Part shown: positions 29,200-37,483 of the stretch, piece by piece | Position numbering within the stretch: position 1 is the stretch's first letter | How the letters are laid out: each line of letters opens with the position of its first letter | NCBI RefSeq assembly: GCF_001307155.1 | Contig: NZ_CP012830.1 | Location: forward strand, 2,494,501-2,558,500 | Reading direction: 5' to 3' | Source: Pseudomonas fluorescens | GTDB taxonomy: Bacteria > Pseudomonadota > Gammaproteobacteria > Pseudomonadales > Pseudomonadaceae | Length of the DNA: 64,000 bases | Translations under genes and position numbers: made by a program | The notes under the pieces: model-generated | Database searches by the model: none | What the model was told of the DNA's origin: nothing | Seen by the model: the letters and a program-made list of their open reading frames with translations, nothing else

Positions 29200-29221
29200 G
29201 CATACACGTGGGCATACACGG
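29200..29221 (+). repeat. Left attachment-site repeat of the integrated element
   Basis: The 22 bases GCATACACGTGGGCATACACGG recur perfectly at 46507-46528, next to the integrase gene. The bases on either side differ, so the match is exactly 22 bp. The repeat itself contains GCATACACG twice, 12 bp apart. It marks the left boundary of a 17.3-kb element. Confidence 0.85.
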
Positions 29222-29348
29222 AGCCGGCTGTTGAAGCTGCTTTGCTAAGATGCTTGAGAGTGAGTCTTCGAGTAGCCTGAGTTCAGGGCCCTCCCAGCCG
29301 TTGGGATGGTAAGAATCATTGCCATAGGCGATACGGCGGAATTCATAA

Positions 29349-30389
29349 ATGGATCTTTTTACCCCCATCGTTCCTGTAGAGCTACAGCACCCAAATTTTA
29401 TCAACGTTATGAGTCCTGGCCGGGTCGGAGAGAGAGAAGTCGTAGCGGGTTGGGCGGAAGGCTTTCCAGACCGCGATAACAAGTTTGTTCGCGAGTTTCA
29501 GACGACGTTTAACTCATCATTCTGGGAGGTTTATCTATATCGGCTATTTAGGTCCTATTCGCTCGACTTGGATTGGTCTCACTCGAGCCCGGATTTTTGG
29601 CTGCGTACACCTTACGGCGAGGTCATTGTCGAGGCCGTCACCGCAAATGCTGCGGTAGGTACGGTGCCGGAATGGGAAAAGCCGACCATGATGACTGAGA
29701 ATGTCAGAAAGAAAGAGTTTTGGCCGTTGAACCGAGAGGCAATCATACGGATTTCAAACGCGTTGCTTGCGAAGGTAAGGAAGTACGGGAGCCATTACCA
29801 AAAATTACCCCATGTACCAGGAAAACCCTTCGTTATAGCTCTTGCCCCGTTTGAGCAGGCAGATTTCCAGTACCAATACGATCGCCCAATGCGCGCGCTA
29901 CTCTACGACGATTACGTAGATGAAGACGCGTACGTTCGCAATCCAGAACTATTCCCCGATGGCCCTCCAAGCGTGAAGCTTGGGGAAATAGAAAAAGACA
30001 ATGGATCAACGTTCGATCTTGGCATTTTTGAGAATGATCAGTGGTCCGAAGTCAGCGCGGTCATTTTTTCTTGCGTAGCGACTTGGGGCAAGACAGTTGC
30101 TATGTCAACGCATGCACGGAACGGCTTTGTGGCAGCTACCTGGGGTACGAATTCGAGCGGAGAATCGGCTAAACGAATGAGCAGAATCGGAGTTCCGAGT
30201 GAAACAATTAGCGACGGTCTTCAAATTTTCCATAATCCGTACGCAAAGAATCCACTCGACCTTCGAGTCTTTCGCCGTAAAGGCGTAGTGCAGCACTATC
30301 AGTCAAATGCCGGGTGGGTCCGTGAAGGGTATGACGACTGCTTACAGTCCAGGACTACTCATACGTTTGGCCTCCCCATCAAGGGGTGA
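29349..30389 (+). CDS. Uncharacterised nuclease-like cargo protein
   Basis: 346 residues, soluble. Residues about 58-100 read FWEVYLYRLFRS, then SSPDFWLRTPYGEVIVEAVTA. The PDF...VEA pattern recalls the PD-(D/E)XK nuclease fold, but the usual Lys of the ExK triad is not evident (E-A-V), so activity is uncertain. Similar proteins are sometimes seen beside defence genes. The gene is the first in the element, read inward from the left end, and is followed by more than 1 kb of repeat-rich non-coding DNA. No operon partner. Confidence 0.55.
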   Translation: MDLFTPIVPVELQHPNFINVMSPGRVGEREVVAGWAEGFPDRDNKFVREFQTTFNSSFWEVYLYRLFRSYSLDLDWSHSSPDFWLRTPYGEVIVEAVTANAAVGTVPEWEKPTMMTENVRKKEFWPLNREAIIRISNALLAKVRKYGSHYQKLPHVPGKPFVIALAPFEQADFQYQYDRPMRALLYDDYVDEDAYVRNPELFPDGPPSVKLGEIEKDNGSTFDLGIFENDQWSEVSAVIFSCVATWGKTVAMSTHARNGFVAATWGTNSSGESAKRMSRIGVPSETISDGLQIFHNPYAKNPLDLRVFRRKGVVQHYQSNAGWVREGYDDCLQSRTTHTFGLPIKG

Positions 30390-30504
30390 GACTTACGCAT
30401 TACTTGAATACCTCTCGCTGCAACCTGACGACGTTCGAATGGGATTCGAGTTTTGATCCCGTACAGTTTTTGAGGCAGAGGTGTGGCCGTTTGATGGTTG
30501 TTCA

Positions 30505-30555
30505 TGCCGGGGGACCCTGAGAGATTCAATACAGTACGGGGTCGGGAACCCGCGA
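30505..30555 (+). repeat. Module M1 (forward copy of a ~50-bp dispersed module)
   Basis: Begins tgccgggggaccctgag and ends acggggtcgggaacccgcga. Reverse-oriented relatives with the same two conserved ends lie at 30758-30802, 30900-30947 and 31015-31059. A weaker relative may lie at 30441-30476. The rest of 30390-30693 holds no supported gene. Confidence 0.65.
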
Positions 30556-30623
30556 CATCGTGTTAGCGACAGGCTACGCAGCTTACTGAAATTTCAAACG
30601 TTGAAATTGAAAGGATCTTGAAG

Positions 30624-30664
30624 AAAAAGGGGCATCGTTACCGTGTCGGTAATGATGCCCCTTT
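30624..30664. terminator. Strong hairpin, probable bidirectional terminator
   Basis: ggggcatcgttaccg (30629-30643) pairs with cggtaatgatgcccc (30647-30661) with one wobble and a 3-base loop. AAAAA precedes it and TTT follows, so it can stop transcripts from either side. It isolates the repeat region from the gene at 29349. Confidence 0.7.
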
Positions 30665-30693
30665 GTGTTGCTGATAACGCACGCTTGGCGTTG

Positions 30694-30802
30694 GTCAACC
30701 GAGTCAACTCCGTCAACCTGTCAACTAACTTAAAAAATCCAGCCGCTAACACGAACGCGCGGGTTTTCTGCCCCGTACCAATCGCAATTGCCCAGGGTCC
30801 CC
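30694..30802. repeat. Iteron block 1: four GTCAAC units plus module M2
   Basis: GTCAAC occurs at 30694, 30703, 30712 and 30720, that is at steps of 9, 9 and 8 bp. About 32 bp later module M2 runs from cgcgggttttctgccccgta (30758) to cagggtcccc (30802). The order iteron array, spacer with ccgctaa, then module is repeated in block 2. Confidence 0.65.
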
Positions 30803-30834
30803 GACCACCTCCAAAGCTATAGGGCAGATGCACA

Positions 30835-30947
30835 GGTGAACCGCAGTTCACCAAGTTCACCTGTTCACTAAGCTGGGCACCTTTCCGCTAATAAGATCGG
30901 GCGGGTTACTCGGCCCGTGTCGAGAGCCTTTACTCAGGGACCCCGGC
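30835..30947. repeat. Iteron block 2: four GGTGAAC-type units plus module M3
   Basis: GGTGAAC at 30835 and its complement at 30846, 30855 and 30863 (last unit AGTGAAC). This matches the iteron type I recall for phage P4 ori/crr (GGTGAACAG plus A or T). After about 30 bp (ccgctaataagatcggg) comes module M3 (30900-30947), ending cagggaccccggca. It aligns with block 1 across its length. Confidence 0.65.
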
Positions 30948-30971
30948 ACAATCTGGGTGCCTGTTAATCTG

Positions 30972-31059
30972 AGTTAACGGTTAACCGATTTTTTCTTCGG
31001 TCAGACACCTGAGCTCGCGGGTTTCCGACCCCGTATTGGGTGAAAGTCTCAGGAGCCCC
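30972..31059. repeat. Iteron block 3: GTTAAC units plus module M4
   Basis: gttaacggttaac (30973-30985) gives overlapping palindromic GTTAAC units, preceded by ctgttaatctga. About 30 bp later module M4 runs 31015-31059, from tcgcgggtttccgacccc to caggagcccc. Same order as blocks 1 and 2, with fewer iteron units. Confidence 0.55.
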
Positions 31060-31180
31060 AGAGTGCTTTTGGGGGCACCAACATAGTGCCGTTTCGAAAA
31101 CGGAGCGATGCGTTTTAGTCGCTGATGGCATTAAAAATAAAGGGGGGGCGGGGATCTCGTTCGGATTTCCCCTAAAAAAT

Positions 31181-31306
31181 GGTGTAACAGGTGTCACTCG
31201 TGTAACAGGTGTTATTAAGTGCTTGAATTTATTGATTAATTTCCTTGTAACACCTTTCAGGGGCTGCGTGTACACGTCACGTACCAAAGGCCTATCGGTG
31301 TAACGC
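31181..31306. repeat. Iteron block 4: GTGTAACAGGTGT units
   Basis: GTGTAACAGGTGT occurs at 31182 and 31200, with related TTGTAACACC near 31245 and TATCGGTGTAAC near 31295. The same words recur at the right end of the element (45100-45230), where GTGTAACAGGTGT and TATCGGTGTAAC are found on the other strand. No downstream M module is clear. Open frames across 30964-31303 are repeat-driven and not called. 31307-31503 holds nothing I recognise. Confidence 0.65.
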
Positions 31307-31503
31307 TGATGTCAACTCAAAATCAGTGGTACATCCTCCAGAAAGAAGTGATTTGAACCCCAAACTAATACACCGCTCACTCTGACCAAGACCCCGTCTT
31401 TGCATGCTGCGAAGGGAGAGTTACTCAGACTGTTGGTACGGGAATCAGTTACATATCACCTTGAGAATTGCACAGGACAATGGGATGCCTTCCCAATGCA
31501 GAC

Positions 31504-32424
31504 TCACGGTTTCTGTCGGGGCGCATTCTTACGCACCAGTAGCTGGATAAGAGCGAACATACGGTGAAAGAGATAGTCAACATGATCCACATCGACGACG
31601 GGAATCTGCTTTAGCTCGTGATGTCGAATGAGGTACCCGTTACCGATCAACGTCAGCTGTGACGCTTCGGTATCTAGCACCGATCTAAATGGAATATCAG
31701 GGGCTGTTTGCTCCAGGATTATTTGGATAGATTTTTTCTTGTCTGAAGCATGCGCCAAGCTTTTAATGCGTTCGAAGCAATCCCATAAACGCTCCAATGC
31801 CTCTCGTCGTTTCAACGGGTCGGGGGCCGAAAACTTGATCCGTGCTTCCTCAAGCATAACGTCTAGTGTCTGGTCACCGGTTCGTAACATAGGCTGTAGC
31901 AACGCATCACTGATAATCGCCGGTAACAATCGTACTATTTGCCCGTGTGGATTGAGTTCATAGGCAACACCGTTGCGCGCAAAGATAAGGTTAATCTGGT
32001 CGCGGAGCTCGATCCGTCCGACGTTCTCATCAAACGTCAGATGGTGGTGTTGAAAATGGTTGTGATGAAATCCTTGTATGGGTTTCGCAACGTGGAACCA
32101 CAAAAAATCCAGGAAATCGAGCACAAGCAAATATGGTGGCGCGTATGGCTCCGCTTCCATCCAAGAGTGTTCCCCGGGGATGGACGCTTGGAGGGGCCAA
32201 CCAAGGCCTGGCATGTGACTTTTTACCGCCGCCCCAAAGCTGACTTCATCCGTGCCAATTACCGCTGGACCGTCATAGCAACACAGGGGGAACGATGACC
32301 CAAATGCTCCGCTGTTCACCAAGCCCCTGACAACGGCGATAATGCCTCCCCAAACCTGCGGGGTGATTTCGGTTTCGGTCCTCGGTTTCGGGCCATGCTC
32401 TCTATTGCTAAAGTAATTTTCCAT
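31504..32424 (-). CDS. Abi-like cargo protein, uncharacterised
   Basis: 306 residues from ATG 32424, which has AGAAGGA about 9 bases upstream; a TTG at 32448 is also in frame. The C-terminal third (RREALERLWDCFERIKSL, a Lys-rich stretch, then IGNGYLIRHHE and HVDYLFHRMFALIQLLVR) resembles a helical domain seen in abortive-infection-type proteins, where RHHE-like residues recall HEPN RNases. I recall this only as a general likeness. The N-terminal part is unrecognised. It reads leftward, away from the hsd operon. Confidence 0.5.
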   Translation of the reverse strand: MENYFSNREHGPKPRTETEITPQVWGGIIAVVRGLVNSGAFGSSFPLCCYDGPAVIGTDEVSFGAAVKSHMPGLGWPLQASIPGEHSWMEAEPYAPPYLLVLDFLDFLWFHVAKPIQGFHHNHFQHHHLTFDENVGRIELRDQINLIFARNGVAYELNPHGQIVRLLPAIISDALLQPMLRTGDQTLDVMLEEARIKFSAPDPLKRREALERLWDCFERIKSLAHASDKKKSIQIILEQTAPDIPFRSVLDTEASQLTLIGNGYLIRHHELKQIPVVDVDHVDYLFHRMFALIQLLVRKNAPRQKP

Positions 32425-32429
32425 TGGCT

Positions 32430-32531
32430 CTAATCCTTCTTTTTCCAAAAAAGCGAAAATGGGCGCTTTGGTGTTGATGACGCCCGAAAGACGGGCGATG
32501 GAGAAGCATCAATTTTTTCCTGAGTATCCAT
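32430..32531 (-). CDS. Possible 33-residue leader ORF before the Abi-like gene
   Basis: An ATG at 32531 opens 33 codons ending at 32430, five bases before the Abi-like ATG, and its end contains that gene's ribosome-binding site. Such an arrangement allows coupling or attenuation. No family is known and no strong ribosome-binding site precedes it. The rest of 32532-32746 is the divergent promoter region between this gene and hsdM. Confidence 0.25.
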   Translation of the reverse strand: MDTQEKIDASPSPVFRASSTPKRPFSLFWKKKD

Positions 32532-32746
32532 AAATCGGCCCCGATCGAAGGAAAACGATGGTTTTCGAGTCAGAAATGCCATTCGCGAACGACGCTGGCA
32601 GCGAGACAGGCATCCTTCATTGCCACAGTCGCGCTCTCCCGCACCAAATGACTTATCATAAAATCGCTCTGCGATGTGGCACACTAAGGAAAGACCCACT
32701 ACACAGACGAACGTTATCATCCTAACCTGAGCCTCCTGGGACCCAA

Positions 32747-34162
32747 ATGAAGCAAAACAATGTTGTCCAAAAAATTTGGAGCCTTTGTAATATTTTACGG
32801 GGCGATGGGATAACCTATTACCAATATATCGCAGAGTTGAGCTATTTATTATTTCTGAAGATCGCTCAGGAAAACGGTTCTGAGGAACTAATTCCCGAAG
32901 GGTTCCGATGGGCTGACTTAGACTCTCATGGCGAAGAGGGTTTGTTGGGGTTCTATCAGGAGATGCTTACTCATTTGGGGGCGACAGCAGGTAACGAAGT
33001 GGTGAGAGCGATATATGCTTTCCCTACGACAGTGTTTTCACATTCCGCAAATCTTAAAGCAGTTATCAGTGGAATATCAAAAATCGATTGGCACCAAGTT
33101 GATCAGGATGGGTTTGGTGATATTTACAGCGGGCTAATTGATAAAAGCGCTCAAGATACTCGTTCGGGAGCCGGTCAATATTTCACGCCGCGCCCCCTGG
33201 TAGAAGTAATTGTAAGGCTGACGCAACCAAAAATTGGCGAGCTGATTCAAGATCCATCTATCGGGAGTGGCGGATTTTTGGTCGCCGCCGATGAATTTAT
33301 TAGGCGTGCGGCTACTAAGAAACAATACAAGGCCAACCCACCAAAATATCAAGGCGTGGAAATAGAAAAAAATACACGTCGTATTTGTCTTATGAACACG
33401 TTCTTGCATGGTTTGGATGCGCAAATTATATATGGCGATGCTCTTACCGACGATGCGAGTGCTCTAGAGGCTGCCGACCTAATACTTGCTAATCCACCCT
33501 TTGGTAGTAAAGCAGGAAGTAAACGCTCCTTGCGCAAGGATATTCCTTTCCCAAATTGTAATAAGCAGCTTGCTTTTTTGCAGCATATTTATCTAGGGCT
33601 TAAGGACGGGGGGCGATCCGCAGTTGTTCTTCCGGATAACATACTCTTTGAGGGCGGTGTAGGGCGAGCGGTTAGAAAAAATCTTATGGAAGTTTGCAAT
33701 CTCCATACAATTTTGCGTTTGCCAACTGGCATCTTTTACGCTGCTGGGGTGAAGACAAACGTTTTATTTTTCTCAAAGACAAAAAAGACAGAGAGGGGGA
33801 CTGAGGATGTTTGGATATATGATATGCGTGCGAACATGCCAAGGTTCGGCAAAACTTCACCTCTAGAACAAAAGCACTTTGAAGATTTCATAATAAACTT
33901 CGGAGACGATCCTTATGGTAAATCCTCCCGTAAGGATCAGGGGGTAAATGGGTGTTTTCGTCGTTTTACCCGAGAAGAAATCGCCAAACGCAACGATAAT
34001 CTCGACATTTCCTGGCTTAGTGACGACAAGGTCGGGGCCGAAGAAGGACTGACCGAGCTTGAGGATATCTCTGCTGCCATTCTTGGGCATCTCCGCTCGG
34101 CCCTCTCTGAAATCGAAGCTGTTGAGGAAGAACTCGCAGAGTCTGTCGAGGTAGAAGAATGA
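32747..34162 (+). CDS. hsdM: Type I DNA N6-adenine methyltransferase, HsdM
   Basis: 471 residues. An N-terminal helical domain (about 1-130) precedes the methyltransferase fold with the AdoMet motif DPSIGSGGFL (about 173) and the catalytic NPPFG (about 250). The conserved GQYFTPRPLVEVIV precedes motif I. It methylates adenine at the site chosen by HsdS. It is the first gene of an overlapping operon hsdM - orf53 - hsdS - AAA ATPase - HNH. Codon use is AT-richer than in the flanking host genes. No HsdR gene is found in the element. Confidence 0.92.
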   Translation: MKQNNVVQKIWSLCNILRGDGITYYQYIAELSYLLFLKIAQENGSEELIPEGFRWADLDSHGEEGLLGFYQEMLTHLGATAGNEVVRAIYAFPTTVFSHSANLKAVISGISKIDWHQVDQDGFGDIYSGLIDKSAQDTRSGAGQYFTPRPLVEVIVRLTQPKIGELIQDPSIGSGGFLVAADEFIRRAATKKQYKANPPKYQGVEIEKNTRRICLMNTFLHGLDAQIIYGDALTDDASALEAADLILANPPFGSKAGSKRSLRKDIPFPNCNKQLAFLQHIYLGLKDGGRSAVVLPDNILFEGGVGRAVRKNLMEVCNLHTILRLPTGIFYAAGVKTNVLFFSKTKKTERGTEDVWIYDMRANMPRFGKTSPLEQKHFEDFIINFGDDPYGKSSRKDQGVNGCFRRFTREEIAKRNDNLDISWLSDDKVGAEEGLTELEDISAAILGHLRSALSEIEAVEEELAESVEVEE

Positions 34163-34320
34163 CGCCTGCAAGAGTCCTCGCTCGGACGAGCAGTCGCTTT
34201 TTTGTTGACTACACTCCTACTGCAACACAAACCTTTGCCGCCTTATTCGACCGAAACAGCGAAGCACAGACACCACAAGTGCCAACAGTCCTTTGCTACG
34301 AAAGAGGAGGCAGGGAATGA
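34159..34320 (+). CDS. 53-codon ORF coupled between hsdM and hsdS
   Basis: The ATG overlaps the hsdM stop (ATGA at 34159), and its TGA overlaps the hsdS start (ATGA at 34317), so it fills the whole space between the two genes. It begins MTPARVLARTSSRFFVDYTP and ends CYERGGRE, and has no recognisable family. The AGGAGG that serves hsdS lies inside its last codons. It may be a true small subunit, or a device to carry ribosomes from hsdM to hsdS. The chance that a random frame is open here with exact overlaps at both ends is low. Confidence 0.5.
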   Translation: MTPARVLARTSSRFFVDYTPTATQTFAALFDRNSEAQTPQVPTVLCYERGGRE

Positions 34321-35888
34321 GTGATCTGCCGGACGGATGGATCGAGGTAACTTTTGATGATGTCGTAGATGTTAATCCGCGAAAGTCAGTTGGCTTAAGC
34401 CTTGACGACACCGTCACGTTTGTTCCCATGGCTGCTGTTTGCGAGCTAACGGGCGCTATCGTTCATGACGTTGTGAGGCCATTGCGGGAGGTTAACAAAG
34501 GCTTCACTCAATTTGCCGAAGACGACGTAATTTTTGCCAAAATCACCCCGTCTATGGAAAATGGAAAGTCGGCAGTGGCAGTTGGCCTCGAAAACGGAAT
34601 TGGCTTCGGCTCTACAGAGTTTCACGTATTCCGAAGTCATGGAGGAGTTCTGCCGAGGTACCTCTGGTACTTCATCCGTCAAAAAGCTTTCCGCGAAGAT
34701 GCTCAGAAAGTCATGTCTGGTGCAGTTGGTCAGCAGCGGGTCCCCGCAGGCTATTTGAAGGCCTACGTGCTTCCTCTGCCTCCCTTAGCTGAGCAGAAAC
34801 GCATCGTAGAAAAAGTAGATGGCTTGATTGCCCGCACTACTCGTACGCGCAATGAACTTGATCATATTCCGTCTCTGGTAGAGAAGTACAAAGCGCGTCT
34901 TTTATCTTTGGCTTTTTCCGGAAACCTTTTGACTGATTCGTCGGGCGCTTTAAAACGGAAGGCCCCGAAAAATTCCTTTCTTAAAGACCTTGTAGAGAGT
35001 CTCCGTTACGGAACCGCACAGAAAAGTTTCGAGAGACCATTAGGCGTTCCGGTTTTGCGTATTCCCAATGTGGTATCAGGGAAGATAGAACTAGATAATT
35101 TGAAATACTCGGAGCTTGATGATAAGGAGTTTTCTGCTCTCAAGCTCAATGTTGGAGACATTTTAGTTGTTCGATCCAACGGTAGTACAAATTTAGTTGG
35201 GCGACCTGCCGTTGTATCCGAAGACGCTATAGGAATGGCTTACGCAGGTTATCTAATTCGCCTTCGACCGTTACCCGATAAAGTGGTGCCAGAATTTCTT
35301 GCTCTGATGTTACAAACTCCTGAAATTAGAGAGATTATTGAATCTGGCGCGCGATCAACAAGCGGTGTCCACAATATTAACGCCAAAGAGCTTGGAGCGC
35401 TTGAGATACCTCTATTTTCTCTAGAGGAGCAAAAAGAAATTGTCTGCAGTATCGAGACCGCATTCGCATGGCTTGATCGCGTATTATCCGATTACGATGC
35501 TACGTTTAAATTACTGCCCAGGCTCGATGCTGCGATTCTTTCGAAAGCCTTCCGTGGTGGCCTCGTCGCCCAGGCCTCGAAAGATGAGCCCGCCCGCACC
35601 CTTCTTTCCCGCATCCGCGCTGAGCGCGAAATTGCTCCAAAGAGGCAGATGCAAATGCGTAAGACAGCTAATCCGATGATCAAAGACCCGAAAGAGCGCC
35701 TTCTTCTGGATAGTGAAAATTGGCCTGATAAGGGATTACCATTTGAAGAAGTTGCTAAACGCAATCCTATCCCGCATGACGAGATGCGTGATGCAATATT
35801 CACATTGCTGGCTGAAGAAACGCCGCGACTGCGTCAGGTCTTCGATAACGACACTGAGTGTATGCACTTGCAACGGGTGAAGGCATGA
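34317..35888 (+). CDS. hsdS: Type I specificity subunit HsdS with C-terminal extension
   Basis: 523 residues from ATG 34317 (AGGAGG seven bases before). Two target-recognition domains, about 1-150 and 225-375, each followed by a conserved helix: LPPLAEQKRIVEKVDGLIAR after the first, and IPLFSLEEQKEIVCSIETAF after the second. Beyond the second helix, about 100 further residues include LLSRIRAEREIA and a wing-helix-like end (LPFEEVAKRNPIPHDEMRDA). This tail is longer than in ordinary HsdS. Its stop overlaps the ATPase start (ATGA). Confidence 0.9.
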   Translation: MSDLPDGWIEVTFDDVVDVNPRKSVGLSLDDTVTFVPMAAVCELTGAIVHDVVRPLREVNKGFTQFAEDDVIFAKITPSMENGKSAVAVGLENGIGFGSTEFHVFRSHGGVLPRYLWYFIRQKAFREDAQKVMSGAVGQQRVPAGYLKAYVLPLPPLAEQKRIVEKVDGLIARTTRTRNELDHIPSLVEKYKARLLSLAFSGNLLTDSSGALKRKAPKNSFLKDLVESLRYGTAQKSFERPLGVPVLRIPNVVSGKIELDNLKYSELDDKEFSALKLNVGDILVVRSNGSTNLVGRPAVVSEDAIGMAYAGYLIRLRPLPDKVVPEFLALMLQTPEIREIIESGARSTSGVHNINAKELGALEIPLFSLEEQKEIVCSIETAFAWLDRVLSDYDATFKLLPRLDAAILSKAFRGGLVAQASKDEPARTLLSRIRAEREIAPKRQMQMRKTANPMIKDPKERLLLDSENWPDKGLPFEEVAKRNPIPHDEMRDAIFTLLAEETPRLRQVFDNDTECMHLQRVKA

Positions 35889-37483
35889 GGTTACGTCGTC
35901 TCAAAATTGAAAGTTCCTCGGCGAGCGGAGGGCTATTTGATGGACTAGACGTTTGGTTCGGACGGGGGCTAGACGGTAAGTCAAGTGATCCCCTCGCACC
36001 GTTATGCATGATCGGACCGAATGGCTCGGGTAAATCGCAATTTCTTCAACTGTTGGCCGAAATTTTTCAGGCAGCTTGGCACGCACATAATCCCGCCGAA
36101 GAGCGTAGGAGTGCCAACGAAGATATTCTATTTGCTCTAACCTATTTGATCAGCTCGCCTGGAGCGGATGCACCGGAGGAAGTCACGTTAGTACGCACAA
36201 AAAAAGGGCGTGCCACGGGACCGATTGAGCTTTATCGCGATGGTTCGGAAAAACCTATCAAGGCGGGCTCATTAGAGTTTGAGAAGTATCTACCTTCAAT
36301 CGTTGTTGGATACACGTCCGGCGATAACGAGACGCTTAGCTTGCCATTTCTGGTTAGCCGGAGCGGTTATGCACAAGACGTAGCACGAGCCGCTTTCGGC
36401 GACACTGTTAAGAATACTGTACCTGACAACCGGTTGATGCTTATTGACTACGGTACCAACCTTGAGGTTCTGTTCTCAAACCTGATCCTAGGTCCTAAAG
36501 AGGCACGTGAAGAGATTTTACGGCATGCACGTCTTTCGGATCTCGCTTCTTGCCGTTGTGTCGTACGCCTCGCGCATTCCGTAATTAATAAGGCTCCAAA
36601 AAAACGAACGGATATTACTGGACGCAAAGGCATTCAGCTTACTGATGAACTTGAGAGCATCATACGATCACTGAAGCGCACGGCAACTTGTTGGACTGAA
36701 GACGAGAAAACTGAGACCTATACTTTCGATTTTTTCATAGACGATGCTACTCGGTTAGCGTTCGCCCATTTTTGGGATGATGCGTTTTCGCTCTATCGTG
36801 CTTTACACAAGCTCGCGCTCTTGAACGATCTAGCAATCCCGAGGCCTGCGCGGAAGCGATTGGACCGTGCTGTGAAGGAGCGTCGTTTCGCTTCACGACT
36901 GCCAGAACCTCAGCAGGAGGACATGGTGTTCGGCTTTGAAGAAGTACGATTCTGGCCAGCTGACGAAGGCAGGCAAGCTGTTGACTATGTATCTCTCTCG
37001 GACGGCGAGCATCAGCAAGCACTGATCCTTGGGGCGTATGCAATGATGACGGATACCAACGCATTATTTTTGCTCGACGAACCAGAGTCGCACTTCAACC
37101 CACAATGGCGGGTGAAGTTCGTTCAACGGCTGATGGAGCTAACAGGCTCGCGGGCAAACCAAGAGTTGCTTCTTACATCTCACGCGCCCTTCGTACCGTC
37201 CGATATGCCCCGAGAGCAAGTTCTGATTTTCGAGCGGGACGATGGCAAGATAATCGTCAAAGAGCCTCAAATAGAGACTTTTGGAGCCACGTTTGACCGG
37301 ATTTTGGAGGCTTGCTTCAACATTCGACCGCCGATCTCAAGAATTGCGGAGGAAAGAATAAATGAAGTGCTTATGTCTGAAGATATCGGTGAGGTCGAAC
37401 GCGTCCTGAGCGAACTTGGCCAGTCGGTAGAAAAGGCTTTTCTGGCAGACCATCTGCGTCGATTGAAGAATAAAAAAATCTGA
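35885..37483 (+). CDS. Restriction-associated AAA/ABC-type ATPase
   Basis: 532 residues from the ATG at 35885, overlapping the hsdS stop. The ATPase core is of the SMC/Rad50/OLD-like kind: Walker A GPNGSGKS (about 44-51), a signature-like LSDGEHQQALIL (about 377), Walker B ALFLLDEPESHF (about 397) and the switch TSHAPF (about 430). The long insert between Walker A and the signature is typical of such proteins. It resembles the group annotated as restriction-system-associated AAA ATPases. Its stop overlaps the HNH start (TGATG). Likely role: sensing or powering cleavage in place of HsdR. Confidence 0.85.
   Translation: MRLRRLKIESSSASGGLFDGLDVWFGRGLDGKSSDPLAPLCMIGPNGSGKSQFLQLLAEIFQAAWHAHNPAEERRSANEDILFALTYLISSPGADAPEEVTLVRTKKGRATGPIELYRDGSEKPIKAGSLEFEKYLPSIVVGYTSGDNETLSLPFLVSRSGYAQDVARAAFGDTVKNTVPDNRLMLIDYGTNLEVLFSNLILGPKEAREEILRHARLSDLASCRCVVRLAHSVINKAPKKRTDITGRKGIQLTDELESIIRSLKRTATCWTEDEKTETYTFDFFIDDATRLAFAHFWDDAFSLYRALHKLALLNDLAIPRPARKRLDRAVKERRFASRLPEPQQEDMVFGFEEVRFWPADEGRQAVDYVSLSDGEHQQALILGAYAMMTDTNALFLLDEPESHFNPQWRVKFVQRLMELTGSRANQELLLTSHAPFVPSDMPREQVLIFERDDGKIIVKEPQIETFGATFDRILEACFNIRPPISRIAEERINEVLMSEDIGEVERVLSELGQSVEKAFLADHLRRLKNKKI

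Noticed and set aside
28771..29248. Forward and reverse open frames left of the att site
   Set aside because: No recognisable protein, weak starts and mutual overlap; treated as non-coding or decayed sequence.
30594..31303. Small open frames across the iteron region (88, 87 and 107 codons)
   Set aside because: Their sequence follows the repeats (for example GVTGVTRVTGV), they overlap on opposite strands, and no start signal is present.
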